Shown piece by piece: positions 1-7,129 of a stretch of 18,288 nt of DNA; within the stretch, counting starts at the first letter, position 1; the number at the start of each line of letters is the position of its first letter. This stretch comes from Opitutia bacterium (lineage in GTDB: Bacteria > Verrucomicrobiota > Verrucomicrobiia > Opitutales > JANYEO01). The stretch lies in the NCBI GenBank assembly GCA_025363025.1, contig JANYEO010000060.1, positions 1 through 18,288 on the forward strand. The letters run 5' to 3'. A program made the translations under genes and the position numbers. The notes under the pieces are model-generated. The model worked only from the letters and a program-made list of their open reading frames with translations. It was not told the origin of the DNA and did no database searches.

Positions 1-51
1 AATTTGTTTTCGCTCTTTTAAGGTTAAGTGGCAGTACTGCTTTTTTGGCAT
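1..51 (-). CDS. IS30-family transposase, N-terminal fragment (truncated by window edge)
   Basis: The ATG at 51-49 opens a frame that stays open to base 1 and encodes MPKKQYCHLTLKERKQI. The segment YxHLTLxERxQI is the characteristic N-terminal start of IS30-family transposases, where it begins the helix-turn-helix that binds the terminal repeats. Only 17 of the roughly 300-350 residues usual for the family are visible, so the catalytic DDE domain cannot be checked. The call rests on this motif and on the disrupted gene next to it. Confidence 0.65.
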   Translation of the reverse strand, partial: MPKKQYCHLTLKERKQI

Positions 52-137
52 GATGATTAATCTGTTTTCCAACATTATCATCACTGCTGCTTAACCCTTT
101 TTCCAGCCTAAGGGTGCTGCACTTCATACTTGAATCG
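1..137 (-). mobile_element. End of an IS30-family insertion sequence (runs off the left edge)
   Basis: The minus strand holds the start of an IS30-type transposase (51-1), preceded by about 75-90 bases that code for nothing I can see. Upstream of these lies a secreted-protein gene that stops abruptly. This is the expected arrangement for an IS end, with a short terminal region before the transposase. The inverted repeat probably begins somewhere in 124-140, in the stretch read on the minus strand as GATTCAAGTATGAAGTGCAG. The other end lies outside the window, so neither the repeat nor a target duplication can be verified and the inner boundary is approximate. Confidence 0.6.
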
Positions 138-366
138 GCCCACTGGCGACAGCATTTAAGAAGGCTGAATATTGTGCATTGGTTGCTTCGGTTTCTCCGA
201 TAGCAAAGGCGTAGTCAATATCCCCATGACCCTGATCGTCTGCTGCGTTATAAGTATCACAGACGATATTCATGGGGATGAAGTTATCAGGGCCTTCGGC
301 TAAGACGCCTAGGGGTGCTGCTATTGATAAAGCAGCGAAGCAGGCCGTTTTGGAAATTAATTTCAT
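124..366 (-). pseudogene. Truncated secreted SUMF1/FGE-like protein, 3' part lost to an IS30-type insertion
   Basis: The frame from the ATG at 366 encodes 80 residues. A signal peptide comes first (MKLISK, then a hydrophobic run ending VLA at residues 21-23). Next is a segment with NAADDQGHGDIDYAFAIG (40-57) and ETEATNAQYSAFLNAVA (58-74). This matches the start of the formylglycine-generating-enzyme/SUMF1 domain as found in verrucomicrobial secreted proteins (IGxYEVTNAQYxxFLNAVA). Such domains normally run 200-300 residues. Here the frame ends in TGA six codons later, right where the IS30-type element begins. The catalytic cysteines of true FGEs lie in the missing part, so enzymatic or purely structural use cannot be judged. 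I chose 366 because the signal peptide starts there, although longer in-frame starts exist upstream. The C-terminal residues SGPIQV are probably element sequence. Confidence 0.7.
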
Positions 367-451
367 AATGGGATAATACAAGGGATGAGGGTATAAGAAG
401 GTTTTTATTGAAGTACAGTGTACATCAACCCTGCGGAGCATGAAGGCGTGT

Positions 452-457
452 ATTATA
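452..457 (-). promoter_or_regulatory. Possible -10 box for the SUMF1-like gene
   Basis: The minus strand reads TATAAT here, a perfect sigma70 -10 hexamer about 86 bases upstream of the ATG at 366. No good -35 hexamer lies at 16-18 bases, so this is only a candidate. Confidence 0.25.
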
Positions 458-542
458 AGTGTCTAGTCGAATGAAGCTGCTACACAAAAGGGAGGAGCGT
501 TGTCTCGGTTAATTTAAGTTTTGCCAATTTATAGATCTCGAG

Positions 543-579
543 TTGAATTCTTTGAGATACTACTATACTGCTACTATAC
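543..579 (+). promoter_or_regulatory. Candidate promoter/operator of the GH13 gene with TACTATAC direct repeat
   Basis: TTGAAT (543-548) and TATACT (564-569) resemble -35 and -10 boxes, but the 15-base spacer is short. TACTATAC occurs twice, at 561-568 and 572-579, exactly 11 bases apart (about one helical turn). That spacing would suit a protein contacting one DNA face. A C/T-rich stretch follows up to the start codon at 614. Confidence 0.3.
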
Positions 580-613
580 CCATGTTTGCCAAGCCCCTTA
601 CCCCGTTTTTGCT

Positions 614-3031
614 ATGCCTCGTCACCCTACTTTAGAACGCGCTTTTTGGGAAACAGCGGGGCGTGGGGTTCTTGTTTTTAGCCACGATTATCGAACGGGG
701 ACTTTGCCTGAGGTTTATTGGGGGCCAACGGGTGTTTTATTGAGTGATATTGCCCAGGTGCCGGCAAAAATGGTGGGGGAATGGCAGGCCTATTATGTGG
801 AGGGTGGTGAGGTTGTTTTTACACTTTTGCCAGCAGACTACCCTTATGTGGGGTGGGGCCAAGAGGCGATTTATTTAGCTGGGCCGTTTAACCAATGGAA
901 CCCAGTGGGTAGTAGTGAGTGGGCTTTTCAAGAAATTAAGGCTTCTGGCCATAAGCGCTGGGAGTTGCGGATACCACTGGATTGGGTTATTAGTGGCGGT
1001 AGTAGTGCGCCTTTTCCCTTCAAAGCGGTAACGGCGACTGGGATATGGCTATCGCCCCCCCCACGTGTTTTTAACCGAGAGCAAGATGCAACCGGGAATG
1101 TTAATTGGGTATTTCACCCACAGCGTACGGGCCGGCAAGTGTTTTATTTTAATGCCCCCGCTGAGCATCGTTTTTTAGCCCCTGCTTTTGTAGAACACCA
1201 AGCCTCGAGCCGTGAGATGGAGGTAGATTATGTTTTATTGAGTATAGGCTCCGAAGAGGCTATGGGAGCTAGGGTAGAGGGCAATCGGACAATTTTTAGA
1301 TTATTTGCCCCACGGGCAGAAGTTGTTAAAGTGCATTATCAAAAAAACCCTACAGAGGAATATGTCTTAGCATTAAAGGCGAAAACAGGGGGCATTTGGG
1401 AAGGGGAAGTACCCCAAAATTTGCATGGTTATCATTATGCCTATACGCTGGATGGAGCGCAAGATGCGAGCGTTGTTTTTGACCCATCTATGCGGCTGAT
1501 AGACCCGTATGCAGAGGCGATTGTGGGAGAGGCGGGCCCAGGTATTATTATAGATACGGCTCGGGTGGATAAGCCTACGGCGTGCTACTGTCCACCGGCT
1601 TGGCATGACTTGGTGGTGATGGAGGCCCATGTGCGAGATTTGGTGGCAAAGGCACCCATGGAACTCTCCGATTCCCAGCGCCAGGGCTTTACAGGGCTTA
1701 CGCGTTGGCTGAGAGAGCCTGATTGTTATTTTAAACAACTGGGCATTAATGCGGTAGAGCTGCAACCGGTACAAGCCTTTGACGGCAATCAAGTTGATTA
1801 CCATTGGGGCTATATGACGGTGAATTACTTTTCTCCTGCGCCTGCTTACGCTCTTAATCCCGAAGAAGGTAGCCAGATAGGGGAGTTTCAAGCATTAGTG
1901 AAGGCCTTTCATGATGCGCATATAGCGGTTATCATCGATGTTGTTTATAACCATGTGGGCAATCCTAATAGTTTTTATCATATTGATAAACAGTACTACA
2001 TGCGAACGGATAAAACGGGGGCTATGGAAAATTGGAGCGGCTGTGGTAATGATTTACGGACGGAGACACCGATGGCTCGACGTCTTATTATCGATAGCCT
2101 CATTCATTGGGTAGAACGTTACGATGTGGATGGTTTCCGCTTCGACTTAGCAGACTTGGTAGGGGTGGGTGTTTTAGAAGAAGTAGAAAAAGCCCTTAAA
2201 GCGGTAAAGCCGGGCATTATATTGATAGCCGAGCCTTGGAGCTTCCGTGGGCATGCAGGGGAGGCCTTGAAGCATACGGGGTGGAGCTCTTGGAATGATG
2301 GTTACAGGGAATGTATTGCTCAGTATGTATTAGGAGCGGGGAATACGGCGGGGCTTACTTATTTTATGCAAGGCTCTACCGCCCACCTGGCACGCTTCCC
2401 AGCTCAAACGGTTAATTATGTAGAGTCTCACGATGATAGAACGTGGATTGATAAAATTACCGAAAACCCAGAGCATAATGGAATGCAGCCAACACTGCAT
2501 GACATCCGCCGTACGCATTTGATGGTGGCTATCCTTATGGCTTCCTTGGGGATTCCTATGCTTAGCGCTGGGCAAGAATTTTTAAGATCTAAAGGCGGCA
2601 TCAGTAACACTTATCAAAGAGGGGATATTAATGCCTTAGACTATGACCGCGCAGAGGATAACCCGGGGACGGAAGCTTATTTTCGCCATTGGATAACGTT
2701 GCGACAATCAGATATTGGCCGTACTTATTTTAAGCATGAGCAAACACCTCGGGCCGGCTACTTTCATTCCTTTAGCCAAGAGGGGCATACGGCCATGGGG
2801 CTTTTGTACAATGCTAATGGTAGCGTTGGTAGAAAGCGCTTACTCTTTGTCGTTAACCCTCATACGCATGCAGTAGATCTCTTCTTGCCCGGTTTGGACC
2901 CTCACTTCTATAAACAATTAGCTGACCACGAACGGGTGGATGTAAATGGTATAGAGCCTCCCTTTATGCGCTGGGAAAAAGGTTATATTCATTTGCCTGC
3001 ACTATCTTGTGGGTTATTTGAAGGGTCTTGA
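614..3031 (+). CDS. GH13 family alpha-glucan debranching enzyme (pullulanase type I-like)
   Basis: This 805-aa protein hydrolyses alpha-glucosidic bonds in starch or glycogen-type glucans, probably alpha-1,6 branches. Two beta-sandwich modules precede the barrel. One is an AMPK-like E-set with GPFNQW (about residue 92); the other is a CBM48-like domain (about 223-310, TIFRLFAPRAEVVKVHY). The (beta/alpha)8 barrel shows the four GH13 regions: DVVYNH (about 441-446), GFRFDLAD with nucleophile D511, IAEPW with acid/base E540, and VESHDD with D607. The segment GQEFLRSKGG...NTYQ...DINALDYD resembles type I pullulanases. The classical YNWGYDP motif is altered to YHWGYMTVNYFSP, so isoamylase/GlgX-like specificity is possible. 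There is no signal peptide, so it should act in the cytoplasm. I chose the ATG at 614 because the 31 residues upstream start with TTG and match nothing in the family. yraN follows with a 4-base overlap. Confidence 0.88.
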   Translation: MPRHPTLERAFWETAGRGVLVFSHDYRTGTLPEVYWGPTGVLLSDIAQVPAKMVGEWQAYYVEGGEVVFTLLPADYPYVGWGQEAIYLAGPFNQWNPVGSSEWAFQEIKASGHKRWELRIPLDWVISGGSSAPFPFKAVTATGIWLSPPPRVFNREQDATGNVNWVFHPQRTGRQVFYFNAPAEHRFLAPAFVEHQASSREMEVDYVLLSIGSEEAMGARVEGNRTIFRLFAPRAEVVKVHYQKNPTEEYVLALKAKTGGIWEGEVPQNLHGYHYAYTLDGAQDASVVFDPSMRLIDPYAEAIVGEAGPGIIIDTARVDKPTACYCPPAWHDLVVMEAHVRDLVAKAPMELSDSQRQGFTGLTRWLREPDCYFKQLGINAVELQPVQAFDGNQVDYHWGYMTVNYFSPAPAYALNPEEGSQIGEFQALVKAFHDAHIAVIIDVVYNHVGNPNSFYHIDKQYYMRTDKTGAMENWSGCGNDLRTETPMARRLIIDSLIHWVERYDVDGFRFDLADLVGVGVLEEVEKALKAVKPGIILIAEPWSFRGHAGEALKHTGWSSWNDGYRECIAQYVLGAGNTAGLTYFMQGSTAHLARFPAQTVNYVESHDDRTWIDKITENPEHNGMQPTLHDIRRTHLMVAILMASLGIPMLSAGQEFLRSKGGISNTYQRGDINALDYDRAEDNPGTEAYFRHWITLRQSDIGRTYFKHEQTPRAGYFHSFSQEGHTAMGLLYNANGSVGRKRLLFVVNPHTHAVDLFLPGLDPHFYKQLADHERVDVNGIEPPFMRWEKGYIHLPALSCGLFEGS

Positions 3032-3456
3032 GAGTAGTGATTATCGCAGCGTTAAAAAAATTAACTTCCCGCTTTTTTTATAAGCAGCGGCCTTTGACTG
3101 CAACGGCTATTAAAGGGCAGTTAGCGGAAGAGGCAGCAGTGACGTATTTAAAAGCTAAAGGTTATAAAATGGTTGCTCGTAATTGGCGGGCTGGCCAAGA
3201 AGAAATCGATATCATCTGTGCAGAGGGGGGAATCCTTGTCTTTGTTGAAGTACGCGGCAGAAGCGTTAATGCTTTGGTTGGCGGGTATGCCTCGTTAACA
3301 AAACGTAAGCGAGACGCGTTGAGGCGAGGGGGGGCAGCTTATCTGCGTGGCCTTAAGGCAAAGCCTATGACCGTACGGTGGGATGTGGTAGAAGTATCAT
3401 TGGGTCTTAAGGCAGAAATGGTCGACATTTTTCATTATGCAGGGGTGAGCCTTTAG
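3028..3456 (+). CDS. yraN: YraN family protein (UPF0102), endonuclease-fold
   Basis: This 142-aa protein belongs to the YraN/UPF0102 family, which has an Archaeal Holliday junction resolvase/restriction-endonuclease-like fold and an uncertain cellular role. The family motifs are clear: KGQLAEEAAVTYLKAKGY (about 29-46), RNWR (51-54), then EEIDII (58-63) and FVEVRGR (72-78). The last two hold the E-x-D and E-x-K/R residues that form the putative metal site. The start is uncertain. TTG at 3028 overlaps the GH13 stop (TTGA), GTG at 3037 is an alternative, and no ATG occurs before the conserved region. About 25 basic N-terminal residues precede the domain. The overlap implies translational coupling with the GH13 gene, although the two functions have no obvious link. 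Confidence 0.88.
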   Translation: MRVVIIAALKKLTSRFFYKQRPLTATAIKGQLAEEAAVTYLKAKGYKMVARNWRAGQEEIDIICAEGGILVFVEVRGRSVNALVGGYASLTKRKRDALRRGGAAYLRGLKAKPMTVRWDVVEVSLGLKAEMVDIFHYAGVSL

Positions 3457-3600
3457 TTGCTTGCATTAAAAACTCTCATTCCTTAGAGCGGCCTACGTTG
3501 TTTTATGTAGGGCATCATTTAAGCGTTAACTTTGCCAAAAAAGATGCTAGGGTAAGTATCCGGTCCTTAAGATCAGTCTTTTACCCCCTTACATACCCCT

Positions 3601-4842
3601 ATGAAAGTCTGCCTTCGTTTATCAATAGGATGCCTCGCATCCTTCTTCCTGGCCAGCACGTGTGTGCTTGATGCTAGTAGCTCTAAAAAAACAAATACGG
3701 AACATTTGCAAAAGGCTTCTGGTGAGGCTGAAAAAAGCGGGGTTAAGTCAACGCTTACGAAGGCTCAGCATAACGTGAAAAAAACTTTTTCTGAACTTAA
3801 CGATAAACTTTCCGGCCTGTTTAAGAAAAAGTCGAAAGTAGAGGAAGAAGCGGTTGAAGATGAAGATGCTTTGCCTGCTACGGCTTTAGATACGCCTTGG
3901 GGAAAGTTAGCCAGGCATTTAACCCTGATCGCTTCTACCCCATCTTCAGAAATGCATGAAGACTACCCTCATTACTTAAGTGTAGCTGAGGCAAGTTGTA
4001 TTGCGGGAGAAGTACCTAATTTGCCACATGGAGTGGGGGAGGCCATTAAAAAGGGCCTGCCTATTTGGGAGTGGCCGTTGAGTGATGAGGTTGATCAAAC
4101 AATGGTGGATCTTGCTTGGCCCGCGGATGTATCGGAAGACGATAAAGACGCAGCGGTTATTCGTATTTGGGCCCGCTTCTTAGGGATTGAAGAAGTGTTA
4201 GATCTGCCAAAAGACCCGCTCTTTAAAGAACAAGGCTATAAAGCCGTAGAATTATTGAAGGATTTAACGCACACTATTTCTGGCAATAAAAAATTGGAGC
4301 GTCTTCATAAAATGGATAAATCTGTAGACGGGGGCCTTGGCCGTGTAATGGAGCGCATTGCCAATTGGGGCCTGGCCATTCAAGATAAAGACGGTACCTT
4401 TAATGATTATATAGATAGGCGTGGGGACGAATGGATAATTCGCTTGATAGCGCAGTTGCGGAAAGCGCCGGCCACTCCCGAATCTAAGGCTCAGCAAACA
4501 ACCTGGATTACAGAAGCCCTTTCGAGTGCGATTATGGATGGGCATGGCGCAGGCTTTCAGCATATGTTTGAATTACTCCCTTCAGACTTCCAGGCTTTGT
4601 GTGCCAATATTCAAATTGGAGACTTAAAGCGGCCGTTGCTCGTGGCAGGGTACGAGTTATTGGGAAAAGCATCGCCAGAAATGGCCGAACGCTTTCGAGC
4701 GACTTATAGCAAATTCCTCCCTTTAGCAGAGCACGTGGCCACCTTGGTTAAAGGCTTAGCCGCCTCTATTGGTAAGATTGCTTGGGGCGCTATTATGAAG
4801 GCTATCACTGAAAAAACAAAACAACCTCAAACAGCTCAATAA
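3601..4842 (+). CDS. Exported protein of unknown function with domain B (413 aa)
   Basis: I do not recognise a named family. The N-terminus (MKVCLRLSIGCLASFFLAST...) looks like a signal peptide with cleavage near residues 20-26. A lysine-rich, probably helical linker follows (about 28-80), then an acidic patch EEEAVEDED (81-89), then a mostly helical globular part. Residues about 214-385 align by eye with residues about 459-648 of the next gene's product. GGLG-x6-NWG is shared at 244-257 here and 494-507 there, and SPEMAERFRATYSKFLPLAE matches DPSVVKHMKSVFNLAAPIAA. I call this shared unit domain B. The next gene starts 29 bases downstream, so the two are probably co-transcribed. The start is preceded by CTTACATACCCCT with no Shine-Dalgarno sequence. 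A lipoprotein reading (ASTC) is unlikely because Thr sits at -1. Confidence 0.8.
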   Translation: MKVCLRLSIGCLASFFLASTCVLDASSSKKTNTEHLQKASGEAEKSGVKSTLTKAQHNVKKTFSELNDKLSGLFKKKSKVEEEAVEDEDALPATALDTPWGKLARHLTLIASTPSSEMHEDYPHYLSVAEASCIAGEVPNLPHGVGEAIKKGLPIWEWPLSDEVDQTMVDLAWPADVSEDDKDAAVIRIWARFLGIEEVLDLPKDPLFKEQGYKAVELLKDLTHTISGNKKLERLHKMDKSVDGGLGRVMERIANWGLAIQDKDGTFNDYIDRRGDEWIIRLIAQLRKAPATPESKAQQTTWITEALSSAIMDGHGAGFQHMFELLPSDFQALCANIQIGDLKRPLLVAGYELLGKASPEMAERFRATYSKFLPLAEHVATLVKGLAASIGKIAWGAIMKAITEKTKQPQTAQ

Positions 4843-4871
4843 TTCTCATTATCAATTAATTACTCTTACTT

Positions 4872-6992
4872 ATGAAAAAAAATAACTGGATTGGGCGATT
4901 AGCCTCAAGTTTTATTATATTAACGGGCTTGGCGCTTCCAGCGGCCTTGGCGCAACCCACAGGGGGCAGTGAAGGTGGGTGGGGAAGGGATGTACCACTA
5001 ATAAAACCAGAAAGCCATAATCTTATACATGTCGAAGGTGATGATACAGATAACACACCTCCAGATTCTTTAATAGAATCTCCGCGCTCTCGTGCGAATG
5101 CTGTTGATGCAGACCATGAAATAAGTTTTGCAGATAAGAAGAATGAGAAGAGTAAGAAAAGTAAACATATCTCTTTTGCACGTAAAAATGTTGCCGAAGG
5201 TGAAGATCTACTAGGCCATGAAGATCTTCAATTAGGAGAAGATGGCAGTAATTACGAAGAAGCTGTCAACACTGTTCTTGCAATGGCCAGAGGCGAAGCA
5301 GACGTAAATCCTCAGTTGATTCAGCAGTTGGAGGGATTTCTTATTGAATGTAGTAACGCGCGCAATTTTTCAGCTCTTCCGGGAGAGGCAAAAGCTAATC
5401 AGGCGGCGTGGGATCGTTGGCCCATGCTAGGCCTTTTTATTAAAGCACCTAATGGGCACACGTTAATTGAAATTGCCTCGATGAAGTTTGAGCATGAAGA
5501 AGAAGGTGTCACCGGTCGTAGGCTTCAACTGTTAAATGTGTTATTAGATTTAACGGCTAAGGCAAAAGAAGATCAGCATGCGAATGAGGGCGTGCGCCAT
5601 TTGTACCGGACCATGATTGCGCATCAAGATGATATAGGTGATTCAGATAAAATGGAAATATTAACAAAAGCCTTGCTCAAGGCCTTAAGGGGAGAATCTC
5701 ATTACACCAAAGGAATCTTTGGATTAGGGAAGCTTGGGAAAGCTTATTTAAACCATGTTAATGCTTATAAAGCTGCTATAGAAGGTCGGCCTAAAGTCCT
5801 CATGGCTTATTTATATGTGGCTCAGCATTTAGATGAAGCTCAACGATTAGAGTTATTTAATTATAAGCCTAAAAAAAGTAAACATGATAAAACCCCTGCA
5901 AAGACTGCCCTAGAACGTGTTCAGGATATTTTAGCCCATGAAGGTAGCTTAACGGCCAATCAACGCACGCAATATGCACGTGTAGAGCGTATTTTGCTAA
6001 ACTTGAAGGATCCCAATAATCCTATAGAAGTCTTTGTCATTACTGATGACGCAGACATTGACGGCGAAGCAAATAGTAACTCACCGGTAGGTGACATTGA
6101 GATCATCGAAATACCTTCACGAGAACCCGTTATAGGAGAAGTAGCAGGTCATGATCTAGAAGATATACATGATATATCACAGGCTATTATTGAGCAATAT
6201 GGCGCTGAAGAAATGATAGTGTGCGATTATGATAAGGTGCGGGAAAATGCGCTGAGTGTCCTAGGGCTTTTGATGAGCCTTCGGGAGTCCCTCAATGATG
6301 AAGCCCGTATGGAGATTTTAATCGACTACAATCAAGAACATGCAGCAACAGGCGGTTTAGGTACACTGATTGCTCAAGTGCTTAATTGGGGCTTTTTATT
6401 AGATGAAGTAGAGGGTGGGTTAGGCAAAGCAGATCCCCGTTATAATCATGACGGAAGCGTGTTGATTCGTGCTTTTATGAAACAAGCGTTGTGTGTGCCA
6501 GTTACAGATGAGAATGATGACTGGGTAGAGACATGGTTGGCTCAGTTTATAGTTGTTTCTTTTAAAGAAGGCGAAGAAGCTGGCGAGGCTGGCCTTAAGC
6601 TCGTGAAAAAACGTATTAAAGCCTTAAAACCTGCCTCGTGGGATCGCTTTAATGATGCATTAAAAATTAGTGTAGATGGCCGCGATAATTTGGGGCAGCG
6701 TGTCTTACGTAAAATAGAAGGAGATATTAATCTTGATCCTTCGGTGGTGAAGCATATGAAAAGTGTTTTTAACCTAGCTGCACCGATTGCCGCTGATCTA
6801 ATCAAAAAAGCAGGGGATGAAATCGTGAATAATGGATGGCTTGATCGTATTTTTGATGCTACTTGCCCAGGGGCTAAAAATTGGGCCAAGCCCCTTATTT
6901 CCCTTGCTTGGAATTGGATAACGTGGTCAAAACCTCCTGTTGCTGCCCAAGGCCCCGTCATCGAGTTAGAAGATCATGAGAAACAAGAATAA
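4872..6992 (+). CDS. Exported two-domain (A+B) protein of unknown function (706 aa)
   Basis: This is the largest member of a local paralogous set and matches no family I know. A signal peptide ends at ALA (25-27). The mature protein begins with GGSEGGWGRDVPLIKP (31-46), a motif repeated in the 324-aa protein downstream. A charged low-complexity linker spans about 55-127 and repeats ISFA-x-K (84-89 and 100-104). Domain A (about 128-378) includes RWPMLGLFIKAPNGHTLIE (182-200) and EGRPKVLMAYLYVA (304-317). A second acidic linker spans about 388-430. Domain B (about 455-650) contains GGLGTLIAQVLNWG (494-507). Both domains look all-helical, and parts of A resemble degenerate ankyrin hairpins. No catalytic motif or membrane anchor is visible after the signal peptide. 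An intrinsic terminator sits about 60 bases downstream, so the transcript from the preceding gene probably ends there. Confidence 0.82.
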   Translation: MKKNNWIGRLASSFIILTGLALPAALAQPTGGSEGGWGRDVPLIKPESHNLIHVEGDDTDNTPPDSLIESPRSRANAVDADHEISFADKKNEKSKKSKHISFARKNVAEGEDLLGHEDLQLGEDGSNYEEAVNTVLAMARGEADVNPQLIQQLEGFLIECSNARNFSALPGEAKANQAAWDRWPMLGLFIKAPNGHTLIEIASMKFEHEEEGVTGRRLQLLNVLLDLTAKAKEDQHANEGVRHLYRTMIAHQDDIGDSDKMEILTKALLKALRGESHYTKGIFGLGKLGKAYLNHVNAYKAAIEGRPKVLMAYLYVAQHLDEAQRLELFNYKPKKSKHDKTPAKTALERVQDILAHEGSLTANQRTQYARVERILLNLKDPNNPIEVFVITDDADIDGEANSNSPVGDIEIIEIPSREPVIGEVAGHDLEDIHDISQAIIEQYGAEEMIVCDYDKVRENALSVLGLLMSLRESLNDEARMEILIDYNQEHAATGGLGTLIAQVLNWGFLLDEVEGGLGKADPRYNHDGSVLIRAFMKQALCVPVTDENDDWVETWLAQFIVVSFKEGEEAGEAGLKLVKKRIKALKPASWDRFNDALKISVDGRDNLGQRVLRKIEGDINLDPSVVKHMKSVFNLAAPIAADLIKKAGDEIVNNGWLDRIFDATCPGAKNWAKPLISLAWNWITWSKPPVAAQGPVIELEDHEKQE

Positions 6993-7049
6993 AGGCAGAC
7001 ACAAATAGTAAGCATTAATAAAGCCCTGGTTGAGGAGTTTAATGGAAAA

Positions 7050-7086
7050 AGAGGCCATAGGTTAAAAAACTTATGGTCTCTTTTTT
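7050..7086 (+). terminator. Strong intrinsic terminator after the 706-aa protein gene
   Basis: A 14-bp stem pairs AGAGGCCATAGGTT (7050-7063) with AACTTATGGTCTCT (7068-7081). It has two G-U wobbles and an AAAA loop, and six Ts follow (7081-7086). An A-run precedes the stem, but no minus-strand gene reads into it. Confidence 0.88.
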
Positions 7087-7092
7087 ATATTA

Positions 7093-7123
7093 TTGAGCCT
7101 ATCCATGAGATGGCTTAGCGTGC
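7093..7123 (+). promoter_or_regulatory. Candidate promoter with start-proximal TTAGCGTGC element (324-aa gene)
   Basis: TTGAGC (7093-7098), a 16-base spacer and TTAGCG (7115-7120) sit directly after the terminator. The element TTAGCGTGC (7115-7123) ends 6 bases before the ATG at 7130. The same 9-mer lies 8 bases before the ATG at 14055, downstream of a TTGACA. If TTAGCG acts as the -10 box, the transcript would begin at or next to the start codon (leaderless). The -10 match is weak by sigma70 standards. Confidence 0.35.
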
Positions 7124-7129
7124 GTCTGT

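Noticed and set aside
521..613. In-frame upstream extension of the GH13 gene beginning at TTG 521
   Set aside because: The extra 31 residues are Tyr/Cys-rich, match nothing in the family and cover the promoter-like region. The ATG at 614 follows the C/T-rich pattern seen at other starts.
1373..1891. Long minus-strand open frame inside the GH13 gene
   Set aside because: It lies wholly within a well-supported GH13 coding region, its translation has no family features, and it is an antisense shadow.
3492..3511. Hairpin CCTACGT/ATGTAGG after yraN as an intrinsic terminator
   Set aside because: Seven pairs including a wobble, but no T-tract follows (GCATCATTT), so termination is not supported.
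3601..3666. Lipoprotein signal (ASTC) in the 413-aa exported protein
   Set aside because: Thr at -1 and Ala at -3 do not fit the lipobox; an ordinary signal-peptidase I site is more plausible.
6542..6961. Minus-strand 139-codon frame within the 706-aa gene
   Set aside because: Antisense to a coherent long coding sequence that has recognisable paralogy; no independent support.
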